Source: an uncultured Chryseobacterium sp. (lineage in GTDB: Bacteria > Bacteroidota > Bacteroidia > Flavobacteriales > Weeksellaceae). From it: a DNA stretch of 64,000 nucleotides. Numbering within the stretch: position 1 is the first letter of the stretch; every line of letters begins with the position of its first letter. The stretch spans positions 1 through 64,000 of the forward strand of contig CAJYRQ010000013.1 in the NCBI GenBank assembly GCA_913777465.1. Direction: 5' to 3'. The notes under the pieces are model-generated. The model ran no database searches. It saw only the letters and a list, made by a program, of their open reading frames with translations, and had not been told where the DNA came from. Shown piece after piece: positions 43,586 through 51,508 of this stretch. The translations under genes and the position numbers were made by a program.

Positions 43586-44164
43586 ATGAAACTTCTGTAT
43601 ACCCTAAGTTTTTCCTTACTCCTATCGGTTTCCGCCGCTGCCCAGAAAACAGCAAAGGCCGGACCTAAAGATAAAGCCGTGATCGAGCATTTTAAAGATG
43701 ACTATAAAAAGAAAAATTATAAAAAGTTTGCCGGGCAGATAACCGTCAATAACAAGCAGATGGTATTCGATAACAAAACCGTTTTCTACAGTCCTTCCGA
43801 TAAAATAACCACTATGCTTTTAAAAGAAGGCTTGGTGTACCCGCAGCTTCTTACCGATTTTCAGGTGGATAAGTTTGAAAATGAAGACAGCGACAGGACG
43901 CAGAAACGGTTTGCCAGGCTTCAGAAAAACTGGAAAGATGCTTTTGATGTCAACAACATCAGCCTGAGCAATGCTTCAGAACAGGCTTTTTTAAGTTCGG
44001 ATCCTGCCGTCAGAAGATTCAAAGTACTGTGTAAAGACCCGAAGTTCCCGAATATGATGGCCTATTATTTTGAACTGACCGATAAAAAAGCGGATCTTAA
44101 TACATCTACGGAAGATTTTATTAAGAATGCGAAGCTCACACATATTTACCAGCGAACGGAATAA
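43586..44164 (+). CDS. Exported protein of unknown function
   Basis: A 192-residue protein with a clear signal peptide (MKLLYTLSFSLLLSVSAAAQ). The mature part is Lys-rich and mostly helical (VIEHFKDDYKKKNYKKF, DRTQKRFARLQKNWKDAF). I do not recognise a family. It lies 31 bp after nudK and 11 bp before the broken metallopeptidase gene. Confidence 0.65.
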   Translation: MKLLYTLSFSLLLSVSAAAQKTAKAGPKDKAVIEHFKDDYKKKNYKKFAGQITVNNKQMVFDNKTVFYSPSDKITTMLLKEGLVYPQLLTDFQVDKFENEDSDRTQKRFARLQKNWKDAFDVNNISLSNASEQAFLSSDPAVRRFKVLCKDPKFPNMMAYYFELTDKKADLNTSTEDFIKNAKLTHIYQRTE

Positions 44165-44175
44165 TTATTAACTTC

Positions 44176-44939
44176 ATGTATAATCCAACCCGCCGGAACA
44201 GGAATACCGGAACTGAGAATCAGGGTTTCAGCAAAAATAATAAACTGAATATAGCAACGCCTTACGGAACCCTGAAATCTTTCTATGAAAGAATTGGAAA
44301 ACATCATCGGGAAATAAGAGTGATCAATGGGCATGAGTTTTTATTTGTTGTTGAAGAGACAAGGAAAACTGTTTCCATTCATGTTCTGTAAACGATATTG
44401 TAAAAATAATTACCCATATTCCCTCAGAAGATTACGGCGATCTTAAATTCATTGTTTTACGCCAGCCTAAAAGAAAAGAGGAAATTGTTTCTCCGGTTTG
44501 GGGAAGGCTCGTTTAAAGCTTTGAATTTGAGCAGGAATATGCTCCTGCCATTATCCTGGATGCTGTAGATCTCAATAAGAAGCTCGTCTGGCCTAAAAGG
44601 ATGACGGTTGAAGATCAGAAAGAATTTATCAGGTTGCAGGAAGATCGGCATGATTTTACCGACAATAAAAAAGCTTATGTTTCACCGATCTGCATTGAGC
44701 CTTCGAGAAATACACAATTGTACCGGATTCTGCTTCATGAGTTTGGGCATTATGTCCATTATCTTGAAGTTGTAGAACGCCCCGGAAATGAGACGGAAGA
44801 TGACGAAATGAAAGAAGCACGGGATAATTTTTATTTCCGGCTGTCGAAAATGGAAAAAGAAAAATTTCCCCATCAGTATGCCGATCGTCTGAAACTGAAA
44901 TTAATGGCAGAGAAAGTGATTTCCTTTAACCGAAGCTAA
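44176..44939 (+). pseudogene. HExxH metallopeptidase-like gene broken by a frameshift and a stop
   Basis: Three pieces read as one gene. The first (44176-44391, frame 1) ends at TAA 44389-44391. Just there frame 0 opens and continues as VNDIVKIITHIPSEDYGDL up to an in-frame TAA at 44514-44516. The same frame 0 then goes on through SFEFEQEYAPAIILDAVDL to the TAA at 44939. So one frameshift near 44379-44391 and one nonsense codon separate the parts. The last part has LLHEFGHYVHYLE, an HExxH zincin motif. Intact length would be about 253 residues. An ATG at 44601 could still express the HExxH part (112 residues). Whether the breaks are real or sequencing errors cannot be told here. Confidence 0.7.
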
Positions 44940-44961
44940 ATCTTAAAAATTAAATTTCAGT

Positions 44962-45384
44962 ATGATCAGATTAGACAGCCCGAATGCAAAGAAAATATTC
45001 AGAGCGGCAGGTTATACGGACAGAATAAATGGTTTTTGCAGGAAATACATTCTTGAATCTTATAGTGTGAGAAAAGATACTTTTCAAAAAATGAAATCGG
45101 AATGCTTGGCTTTCAGCGAATTTTCAAAAATTCAGTTTGAAGAAAGGAAAGATGCTATTCAGATTTTAATTAATGAACTTATTATCGAAATTGAAAATCT
45201 GGAAGCTATGAATGAAATCACGCAGGAAGGTCATTGTAAATTTTGCAACAGTCCACTAAAAACCTACGACACCTTGGTATCAGATAAAATTTTAAGGTTT
45301 ATCACTGTCTGTCCAAACTGTCCGGAGAAAATCCGTCATCTGCTGAATAAACTGGACTGGGCTACAGGAGCCGTTTTTATCTAA
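44962..45384 (+). CDS. Zinc-finger hypothetical protein
   Basis: A 140-residue protein. A helical N-terminal region (about 1-80) is followed by HCKFCNSPLKTYDTLV and ITVCPNCPEKIRH, two CxxC pairs 28 residues apart that should bind one zinc. Function unknown. It follows the broken metallopeptidase gene by 22 bp. Confidence 0.65.
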   Translation: MIRLDSPNAKKIFRAAGYTDRINGFCRKYILESYSVRKDTFQKMKSECLAFSEFSKIQFEERKDAIQILINELIIEIENLEAMNEITQEGHCKFCNSPLKTYDTLVSDKILRFITVCPNCPEKIRHLLNKLDWATGAVFI

Positions 45385-45400
45385 TTTCGTTATCCCTTAT

Positions 45401-45943
45401 ATGAAGAACCGTCTAATCACCGATTATTTCAACGCTATCTGCGAATTCCGCCAGGTCCATCCGGTCGTGAAAGGCCAGCCTTTGCGCACCAACGATCCCG
45501 GGATGATGATGGTACGCGATGCACTGAGCGGTTTTAAAGGAGCTCTGCAAAATAAATACAAAGAATTCAAAGGTACCAATCTATCCGTCGAAATTTCCCG
45601 CGGGATCACTAATTTACCTCACGTCCTCTACGCCTGCATCCTCCCGCCGGGCCAGCTGGTTCCTAACGGAATTTACACCGTGATTTGTTTTGATGTACTG
45701 GGAAGAGGCGCACTGGTCGGTTGCGTGGAATCCAAAGTGACTTCCAAAGGCCTTAATACCGTACAACGCAAAAAAGACCGGGGCCTTTTACCCATTGATG
45801 TGGATGGTGTCAGCGAACGTACGAAATACAATAATGTATTCGTCAATCCGAAAGAGTTTTACTATCCGTTGGAAAACAGCAAAATGCTGGAACGGCATAT
45901 CGCGGAGTCGCTGGAGTTGGCGTTTACCCTGTTAACGTTATAA
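45401..45943 (+). CDS. Hypothetical protein
   Basis: A 180-residue soluble protein without signal peptide or membrane segments. Conserved-looking stretches are FNAICEFRQVHPVVKGQPLR, SVEISRGITNLPHVLYACIL and NVFVNPKEFYYPLENSKMLE. The layout is vaguely like the N-terminal domain of McrB-type restriction proteins, but I would not call it that. Its last codons and stop lie inside a 37-bp palindrome (45923-45959). Confidence 0.6.
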   Translation: MKNRLITDYFNAICEFRQVHPVVKGQPLRTNDPGMMMVRDALSGFKGALQNKYKEFKGTNLSVEISRGITNLPHVLYACILPPGQLVPNGIYTVICFDVLGRGALVGCVESKVTSKGLNTVQRKKDRGLLPIDVDGVSERTKYNNVFVNPKEFYYPLENSKMLERHIAESLELAFTLLTL

Positions 45944-45972
45944 ACGTTAACAGGGTAAAACGTTAACGGGGA
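45923..45972. promoter_or_regulatory. Long palindrome plus extra half-site upstream of metE promoter
   Basis: TTTACCCTGTTAACGTT (45923-45939), ATA, then its exact complement (45943-45959) make 17-bp perfect arms. A further AACGTTAAC core is centred near 45963, so GTTAAC occurs three times in about 35 bp. The array overlaps the end of the preceding gene and ends at the -33 region of the metE promoter. No T tract follows, so it is not a standard terminator; an operator is more likely. Confidence 0.55.
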
Positions 45973-45986
45973 TAAAAAATATTTCC

Positions 45987-45994
45987 TACATTTG
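45987..45994 (+). promoter_or_regulatory. -7 promoter element for riboswitch-metE transcript
   Basis: TACATTTG matches TAnnTTTG. It lies about 30 bp before the riboswitch. The expected -33 TTTG is replaced by the GTTAACGGGG region, consistent with regulated transcription. Confidence 0.5.
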
Positions 45995-46026
45995 TCCGGA
46001 AATAGTTCTTTAACATCCTTCATCAA

Positions 46027-46192
46027 ACGGAAAAGGTTTTACGTAAAGTAGATTAATAGGGAATCGTGTGAGAATCACGAGCTGTCGCGCAACTGTAAGT
46101 AATACCCCAAAGGTTTTTGTCCGAGTAGATCCACTGTGCAAACGGGAAGGATGACAGAAACTGTTACAAGTCAGGAGACCTGCCTGTTCCGG
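46027..46192 (+). ncRNA. Cobalamin (AdoCbl) riboswitch
   Basis: The conserved core is clear: AGGGAATCGTGTGAGAATC, then GAGCTGTCGCGCAACTGTAA, CCACTG, GGGAAGG, and the B12 box AAGTCAGGAGACCTGCC at 46168-46184. Upstream of metE, B12 binding is expected to turn expression off, since the B12-dependent MetH can replace MetE. Confidence 0.95.
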
Positions 46193-46579
46193 ATTGACAA
46201 TGCTCTCGCGGTCTGGAGCTTTTGAGTCATACAGATGATACTTGTGAACGTATTTTGGTTTGAATTTTTGAATGGATTTATTTTAGAGCCAACGGTTTTA
46301 TTTATAAATTAATCTGAACTTCGGAATTACCGGTTTGGAAATTAATGGGTTTTCCATTTTTCCATATTGGGTTATTGGTTCTGTTTTTATTTTGGTGAAA
46401 TCGGGCTGATTAAAACTTTATTTCGCAGTACAAAAATTTTCAAGCCGATCCCATGATCCGATGGGAAAATTACGTCTTTACGGTATCTTTTTTATTTCTT
46501 AAAATTCTTTTCTCCGCGTGCATTGCGAAGCATCTGAAGAGCTTTTAAAATTATTGTTTCATTTAAAAGTTTTAAGAAC
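46193..46579 (+). promoter_or_regulatory. Long leader between riboswitch and metE
   Basis: About 390 nt without a gene. It should contain the riboswitch expression platform. I see only a 6-bp hairpin (TCCCAT 46449-46454 with ATGGGA 46461-46466) with no T tract, so the mechanism is unclear. Confidence 0.45.
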
Positions 46580-48886
46580 ATGCAAACGCACATTCTTGGC
46601 TATCCGCGTATTGGTAGCAACAGAGAACTCAAAAAAGCCTGCGAGCAGTATTGGACAGGCAAAACCGATGTAACCGCTCTTTTGGAGACCGGCAAGACCA
46701 TCAAAGAAAACAACTGGAAGCTGCAGCAGGAAGCAGGCATCGACCTGATTCCATGCAACGACTTTTCGTATTATGACCAAGTGCTGGACATGACGCTGAC
46801 GGTAGGTGCCATTCCTCAGCGTTATCAGGAAATCGCTTCCCAAAAACACGAACTGGATCTTTATTTCTCCATGGCCAGAGGGTTCCAGAAAGAGGGTCTG
46901 GACATCACCGCGATGGAGATGACCAAATGGTTCGATACCAATTACCACTACATCGTTCCTGAGTTCCGCAAGGATCAGGAGTTCAGCCTGTTTTCAGATA
47001 AGATCATTAAAGAATTTATCAGTGCAAAAGAAGCAGGGATCCGTGCAAAGCCGGTAATGATCGGTCCGGTAACCTATCTTTTGCTGGGAAAAGAAAAGGA
47101 GGAAGGTTTTGATAAGCTGGATTTGGCTGATAAGCTTTTACCGGTATATCTTCAGATTTTAAAAGAACTTGAAAACCACGGAGCGGAATACATCCAGTTT
47201 GATGAACCGTTTTTAGCACTGGATCTCAGTGAGAAAGCAAAAGAAACTTACCGGTTTGTTTATTCTGAAATCAGGAAGTACTTTCCGGATCTGAAATTTA
47301 TCCTGGCAACTTATTTTGAAGGTTTGCTGGACAATCTTTCATTGGCTTCATCCCTGCCGGCGGACGTTTTGCATATCGACCTGGCGCGTTGTCCTGAACA
47401 GCTGGATGAAGTTTTACAGGCAATTCCTGAAACACTAAGCCTGTCTTTGGGAATCGTTGACGGAAGGAATATCTGGAAAAATGATTTCGAAAAATCCTTA
47501 CATTTCATTGATAAAGCAGTACGGAAAATAGGTTCCGGACGGGTGTTTATTGCACCTTCATGTTCGCTGCTCCACGTGCCTGCCGATCTTGATGCGGAAA
47601 ACAATGAAGAGATCCTGTCCGGTGAAATCAAGCAGTGGATGGCATTTGCCAAACAAAAAGTCCATGAAATCGTGGTCTTAAAAAAGTTAGCTTCGGAAAA
47701 TCCGGATTACCATACACTTCAGCAATTAGCCGCAAATAAAAAGGCCATCGAAAACCGCAGCACCTCAGCCTTAATCCATCATCCCGAAGTAAAAGACCGC
47801 GTTGATGTAACCACTGCAGAAGATGCGAAGAGATCTTCCCCATTTAAGGCAAGAAAAAAATCCCAGCAGGATATCCTTCAGCTGCCGTTATTCCCGACGA
47901 CTACAATCGGTTCCTTTCCTCAGACCAAAGAGGTAAGAGCCTGGCGTTCGAAATTCAAAAAAGGAGAATTGAGTGCCGCACAATATGATGCTTTACTGAA
48001 AGAAGAAACCGAAAGAACCATCCGCTGGCAGGAGGAAATCGGAATCGATGTGCTGGTTCATGGGGAATTCGAACGAAACGATATGGTGGAATATTTCGGA
48101 GAGCAGCTGGCCGGGTTTGCCTTCACCCAAAACGGCTGGGTACAAAGTTACGGAAGCCGGTGTGTAAAACCGCCGGTGATTTACGGAGACGTTCACCGTC
48201 CGGCTCCAATGACGGTCTACTGGTCGGAATATGCCCAGTCCTTAACAAAAAAATGGGTAAAAGGAATGCTGACCGGACCGGTTACCATTCTTCAATGGTC
48301 CTTTGTCCGTGACGATCAGCCCCGCTCTTTAACCTGCAAGCAGATTGCTTTAGCGATACGTGATGAAGTAACCGACCTCGAAAGAGCAGGCATCCGGATT
48401 ATCCAGATCGATGAACCCGCGATCCGTGAAGGACTGCCGTTACGGACTTCCGAATGGCAGAGTTACCTGAAATGGGCCGTTGAAGCATTCCGGATTTCGG
48501 CCAGCGGCGTGGAAGATTCCACGCAGATCCATACGCATATGTGTTATTCTGAATTCAATGATATCATTCAGAATATTGCCAATATGGACGCGGATGTGAT
48601 TACAATAGAATGCTCCAGAAGTCAGATGGAATTGCTGAACGCCTTCTCCGATTTCCAATATCCGAATGAGATCGGTCCGGGCGTATACGACATCCACTCG
48701 CCAAGGGTTCCGTCCAAAGAAGAAATGGTGGAGCTGCTGAAAAAAGCACAGGCCGTGATTCCGGCAGAACAGCTTTGGGTAAACCCAGACTGCGGCTTGA
48801 AAACCCGGCATTGGGAAGAAACCGAAAAAGCGCTGATTGCGATGGTTGCCGCCTCAAAAGAAATGAGTGAAGTGTTCGCTTTATAA
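46580..48886 (+). CDS. metE: Cobalamin-independent methionine synthase
   Basis: A 768-residue two-domain MetE that transfers a methyl group from 5-methyltetrahydropteroyltri-glutamate to homocysteine. MQTHILGYPRIGSNRELKKA is the N-terminal signature. The zinc and substrate residues are in IQIDEPAIREGLPLR, IHTHMCYSEF and WVNPDCGLKTRHWEE. Full length and apparently intact. Expression is under the upstream cobalamin riboswitch. A strong terminator follows the stop. Confidence 0.97.
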   Translation: MQTHILGYPRIGSNRELKKACEQYWTGKTDVTALLETGKTIKENNWKLQQEAGIDLIPCNDFSYYDQVLDMTLTVGAIPQRYQEIASQKHELDLYFSMARGFQKEGLDITAMEMTKWFDTNYHYIVPEFRKDQEFSLFSDKIIKEFISAKEAGIRAKPVMIGPVTYLLLGKEKEEGFDKLDLADKLLPVYLQILKELENHGAEYIQFDEPFLALDLSEKAKETYRFVYSEIRKYFPDLKFILATYFEGLLDNLSLASSLPADVLHIDLARCPEQLDEVLQAIPETLSLSLGIVDGRNIWKNDFEKSLHFIDKAVRKIGSGRVFIAPSCSLLHVPADLDAENNEEILSGEIKQWMAFAKQKVHEIVVLKKLASENPDYHTLQQLAANKKAIENRSTSALIHHPEVKDRVDVTTAEDAKRSSPFKARKKSQQDILQLPLFPTTTIGSFPQTKEVRAWRSKFKKGELSAAQYDALLKEETERTIRWQEEIGIDVLVHGEFERNDMVEYFGEQLAGFAFTQNGWVQSYGSRCVKPPVIYGDVHRPAPMTVYWSEYAQSLTKKWVKGMLTGPVTILQWSFVRDDQPRSLTCKQIALAIRDEVTDLERAGIRIIQIDEPAIREGLPLRTSEWQSYLKWAVEAFRISASGVEDSTQIHTHMCYSEFNDIIQNIANMDADVITIECSRSQMELLNAFSDFQYPNEIGPGVYDIHSPRVPSKEEMVELLKKAQAVIPAEQLWVNPDCGLKTRHWEETEKALIAMVAASKEMSEVFAL

Positions 48887-48912
48887 ATGCTTTAATTATT
48901 GATATTATTTTT

Positions 48913-48939
48913 CAGGAGCCTTTCGCGGCTCCTGTTTTT
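48913..48939 (+). terminator. Terminator of metE
   Basis: An 8-bp stem (CAGGAGCC with GGCTCCTG), a 6-nt loop and TTTTT. Confidence 0.88.
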
Positions 48940-48967
48940 GTTTATCTTTATCAGAAATTAATACTTA

Positions 48968-49328
48968 ATGACTGCCGAAGAATTTGTAAAAAACTTTTAT
49001 CAGGAAAAACAGAATATTTTTAATTCATGCTTCGATCATCAACCGGAACATCAAACACTTGTATCAACCGGAACATCAAACACTTGTATCAACGAAAATA
49101 AAGGGATTAAATTTAGATAAAATTCAAAATGAAAAGCTAAAAGATATAATTTCTGATCTTCTGACAGATACATTTTACACCCTATTGCTTGGTCTGGATG
49201 GCTCGGCAGCTATCGGAAATTCACAGGAAAGTTTTAAAATCTATGATGAGGACAATCATTTAATTTGTGAAGGTGGAGATTTAGAGGGATTGGCTTATGA
49301 ATATTTCCATGAAAATACTACATTCTAA
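48968..49328 (+). pseudogene. Small hypothetical gene frameshifted by a 25-bp tandem duplication
   Basis: The frame from ATG 48968 (MTAEEFVKNFYQEKQNIFNS) enters a duplicated 25-bp unit and then hits a stop near 49120. The frame ending at 49328 enters from the same duplicated unit (QPEHQTLVSTKIKG) and has no good start of its own. Removing one 25-bp copy joins the two into a 111-residue protein. The C-terminal part (LLTDTFYTLLLGLDGSAAIG, GDLEGLAYEYFHENT) has the look of small immunity-type proteins; function unknown. Confidence 0.75.
49038..49093. repeat. 25-bp direct tandem repeat, 2.2 copies
   Basis: Copy 1 at 49038-49062 and copy 2 at 49063-49087 are identical, with the first 6 nt of a third unit at 49088-49093. 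The unit begins ATCAACCGGAACATC. The length of 25 is not a multiple of 3, so copy number sets the reading frame of the surrounding gene. Confidence 0.95.
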
Positions 49329-49391
49329 AGAGGATGAGAAATAAATGATTTTATTTTATTAATTACTTTTAATTCAAATTATTAGCAGAGC

Positions 49392-50135
49392 ATGACCATT
49401 ATTCCCATAGAAGATCAGAAGTATGCAGATTCCGTCATCGAAAAATATCCCTTCATTATCAGCGACAAAATTTCAGATAAAGAATACAGCCTTCAATGCA
49501 GCTATGAAGGCGAAATCAGAATGGGACCACCTTATTATTCTGTTGAAGCCTTAAGAAATGGAAATAAAATATGGAACAGCCGGACTTATGGCGGCGAGTT
49601 ATTCAATAAAAATATTATTTCAGCAAAACACCATAAGCTTATCCTGGTAAAATGGTACTCTTTGGATCCGAATAATGAAGTGGTGGTTAAAGTCGATCTG
49701 GAAACCGGCAAAGAAAAAATCCTTACCGGTGAAGCCCGTTACCATTATGCCGGCCATTTTGATTCCTTTGACGGAATATTTTATGCAATGACGGGTAAAG
49801 ATCTTATCTGCGAAAATTTTGAAACGCAGGAAAAATTCTTCCTGAATGAAACCCTGAACAAAAGTATCGACAACATCATTTCCTGGGGCATTTCTCCTGT
49901 CAGGAACACCATTATTGTGGTTACGAGTGATGAAACGCAAAACGTTATCTTATTTAATCTTAAAAACAAACTGATTGTCAGTACGGCAACTATGGAAAAT
50001 AATCTTTCTCCTAACGGTAGCATAAATTGCTTTTTAGATAAAGAAAACGAGAAGATTATTTTCGAATTTAATGATTACGAGAAGACTGATCAAGGAAATA
50101 TATCCATCCAATATTATAAGAGCCTGATTTTTTGA
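49392..50135 (+). CDS. Hypothetical protein
   Basis: A 247-residue soluble protein. Repeated beta strands (SLQCSYEGEIRMGPPYYSVE, KLILVKWYSLDPNNEVVVK, NTIIVVTSDETQNVILF) suggest a beta-propeller or beta-sandwich. No signal peptide. I do not recognise a family. It is 63 bp after the frameshifted gene; both resemble orphan immunity-type genes by size and setting, which is only a suggestion. Confidence 0.6.
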   Translation: MTIIPIEDQKYADSVIEKYPFIISDKISDKEYSLQCSYEGEIRMGPPYYSVEALRNGNKIWNSRTYGGELFNKNIISAKHHKLILVKWYSLDPNNEVVVKVDLETGKEKILTGEARYHYAGHFDSFDGIFYAMTGKDLICENFETQEKFFLNETLNKSIDNIISWGISPVRNTIIVVTSDETQNVILFNLKNKLIVSTATMENNLSPNGSINCFLDKENEKIIFEFNDYEKTDQGNISIQYYKSLIF

Positions 50136-50306
50136 AATCTGTTGCCAAATTCTTTACATCATTCTTTTAATCTAAATAACATCATTGGTTAGCACATTAA
50201 AACAGTTTTTCATCACCCATTACTGACTGCTATTAATTTTATCTTAAATTTTAAAATAGAAATAAATTAATAATGAATACGTTATGATTTTTAAAATTTA
50301 AAACCT

Positions 50307-50314
50307 TAATTTTG
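50307..50314 (+). promoter_or_regulatory. -7 promoter element of J-domain gene
   Basis: TAATTTTG matches TAnnTTTG, 25 bp before the ATG. The segment TTTTGCACC then CGAAATAA is also found at the rpsF promoter (3267-3285). Confidence 0.5.
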
Positions 50315-50339
50315 CACCCCGAAATAAGGATCCAACCAT

Positions 50340-50786
50340 ATGAAAAAATTAGGCGAATACAGAAAGTTGCTGGAAGTAGATAAAAACGTAACGTTAAAGG
50401 AACTGAAGACCATCTACAGGAATACGATGAAAGACACGCATCCTGATAAGTTCATCAACGACGAAGCCGGAAAACTGGAAGCGGAAGAGAAAAGCAAATC
50501 GGTAATCGAGGCTTATCATTTCCTGGTAAGCATCAATCCGGAAACACAGGAGAAATACAAAGAGGAATATACAGAGACGATTACCACTTCCAATATTCAG
50601 GATTTTTACCTGGAAAAATCCATCCTTACGGTCCAGCACCTCAACGGAAATATTTATGAATACCTGAGTGTTCCGAGAAATACCTACATCAAAATGGTGA
50701 ATGCCGATTCGCCGAGCCGTTTTGCCAGAAGACATATTTACGGAAGCTTCGTTTACCGCAAAGCCGGTGAAGTAATGGCCGATTAA
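50340..50786 (+). CDS. J-domain plus KTSC domain protein
   Basis: A 148-residue protein. The N-terminal 65 residues form a DnaJ J-domain with the HPD tripeptide in KDTHPDKFIND, which stimulates Hsp70 ATPase. The C-terminal part (SILTVQHLNGNIYEYLSVP to YGSFVYRKAG) is a KTSC domain, a small fold linked to nucleic-acid or RNA-related proteins. This fusion is typical of Bacteroidota and uncharacterised. Confidence 0.82.
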   Translation: MKKLGEYRKLLEVDKNVTLKELKTIYRNTMKDTHPDKFINDEAGKLEAEEKSKSVIEAYHFLVSINPETQEKYKEEYTETITTSNIQDFYLEKSILTVQHLNGNIYEYLSVPRNTYIKMVNADSPSRFARRHIYGSFVYRKAGEVMAD

Positions 50787-50810
50787 TTTTCTAAAGATAT
50801 TTATAAAAAG

Positions 50811-50840
50811 GCTTTCAGGTTTTCCCTGGAAGCTTTTTTT
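50811..50840 (+). terminator. Terminator of J-domain gene
   Basis: A 9-bp stem (GCTTTCAGG with CCTGGAAGC, one wobble pair) followed by a run of seven T. Confidence 0.8.
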
Positions 50841-50881
50841 ATTTCGGTATTTCCGGAAGCCTGGGAATTAAAACACAAAGG

Positions 50882-50922
50882 ACACGGATTTTTTCACGAA
50901 TGACACGGATTTTCACGGATGA
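50882..50922. repeat. Imperfect tandem repeat ACACGGATTTT..CACG
   Basis: Two adjacent units of about 20 bp share ACACGGATTTT, TCACG and ATGA. This looks like the head of a dispersed intergenic element. Confidence 0.55.
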
Positions 50923-51118
50923 TGGCATGGCTTCGAGAGCCTAAGCCTGACAGTGCGTATATACAGCTTTGGATTAAAATAGTTCATTGTTAAAACAGAA
51001 TATAAACTTAGACTCATATTGGCATAATGCCATCCTGCGGCTCTCGAAAGATTTCTTAAGACGCTAATAAAGGCTTTGAGAATTTCAGCTACCGAATGAG
51101 CATAATTTCAATACGCTG

Positions 51119-51160
51119 TTTGTCATCCCATAGGGATCTCAATATAGTATTAGAGAATCG
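51119..51160. repeat. Second copy of dispersed repeat
   Basis: Shares TTGTCATCC, AGGGATCT and TAGTA, in the same order and spacing, with 5119-5160. Confidence 0.4.
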
Positions 51161-51452
51161 TGGGTAAAGATTCGCGTTTAGGTTCTTTCAGAAATTGAAG
51201 ATTCGACGTAGTCAATGACAAATAGGATAAAGATTTATAAACCTCAGATTTCAAAGATTTTTACAGATGATCGTGTGGCTTCTATAACTTTAGACAATTG
51301 TGATGGTCATTTCTTTAAACCAGGGATCGTAAAAATCATACATTTTTAAAACTTTGTGCGCTTCATTACACATCAAACATTTAACTTTATTAAGCAGCAT
51401 CAATATCTTTTGTCCCTTTTATGGTAAAAATTCAGCATTTTAAAGCAAATAA

Positions 51453-51480
51453 AAAAGCGCATCATTGCTGATACGCTTTT
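51453..51480 (-). terminator. Terminator of RND efflux operon
   Basis: AAAAGCGCATCA (51453-51464) pairs with TGATACGCTTTT (51469-51480) with one mismatch, 29 bp past the permease stop, with plus-strand A before it. Confidence 0.8.
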
Positions 51481-51508
51481 CGGTTAATTAAAGGTTGGTT
51501 AATAATAG

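Larger units (their letters stand above)
50841..51450. other. Repeat-rich intergenic region
   Basis: About 600 bp without a gene. It contains ACACGGATTTTTTCACGAATG followed at once by the near-copy ACACGGATTTTCACGGATGA (about 50882-50922). Inverted elements follow (GATGGCAT 50921-50928 and TTCGAGAGCC 50932-50941, with complements at 51027-51034 and 51039-51048). The TTGTCATCC/AGGGATCT repeat lies at 51119-51160. Such DNA is probably made of decayed dispersed repeats. Confidence 0.5.

Noticed and set aside
44176-44939. Programmed frameshift in the HExxH gene
   Set aside because: No slippery heptamer is apparent at the shift, and a separate in-frame stop also interrupts the gene, so decay or sequencing error fits better.
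45401-45943. Restriction enzyme McrB-like gene
   Set aside because: Only faint similarity of layout and no GTPase domain or partner gene nearby.
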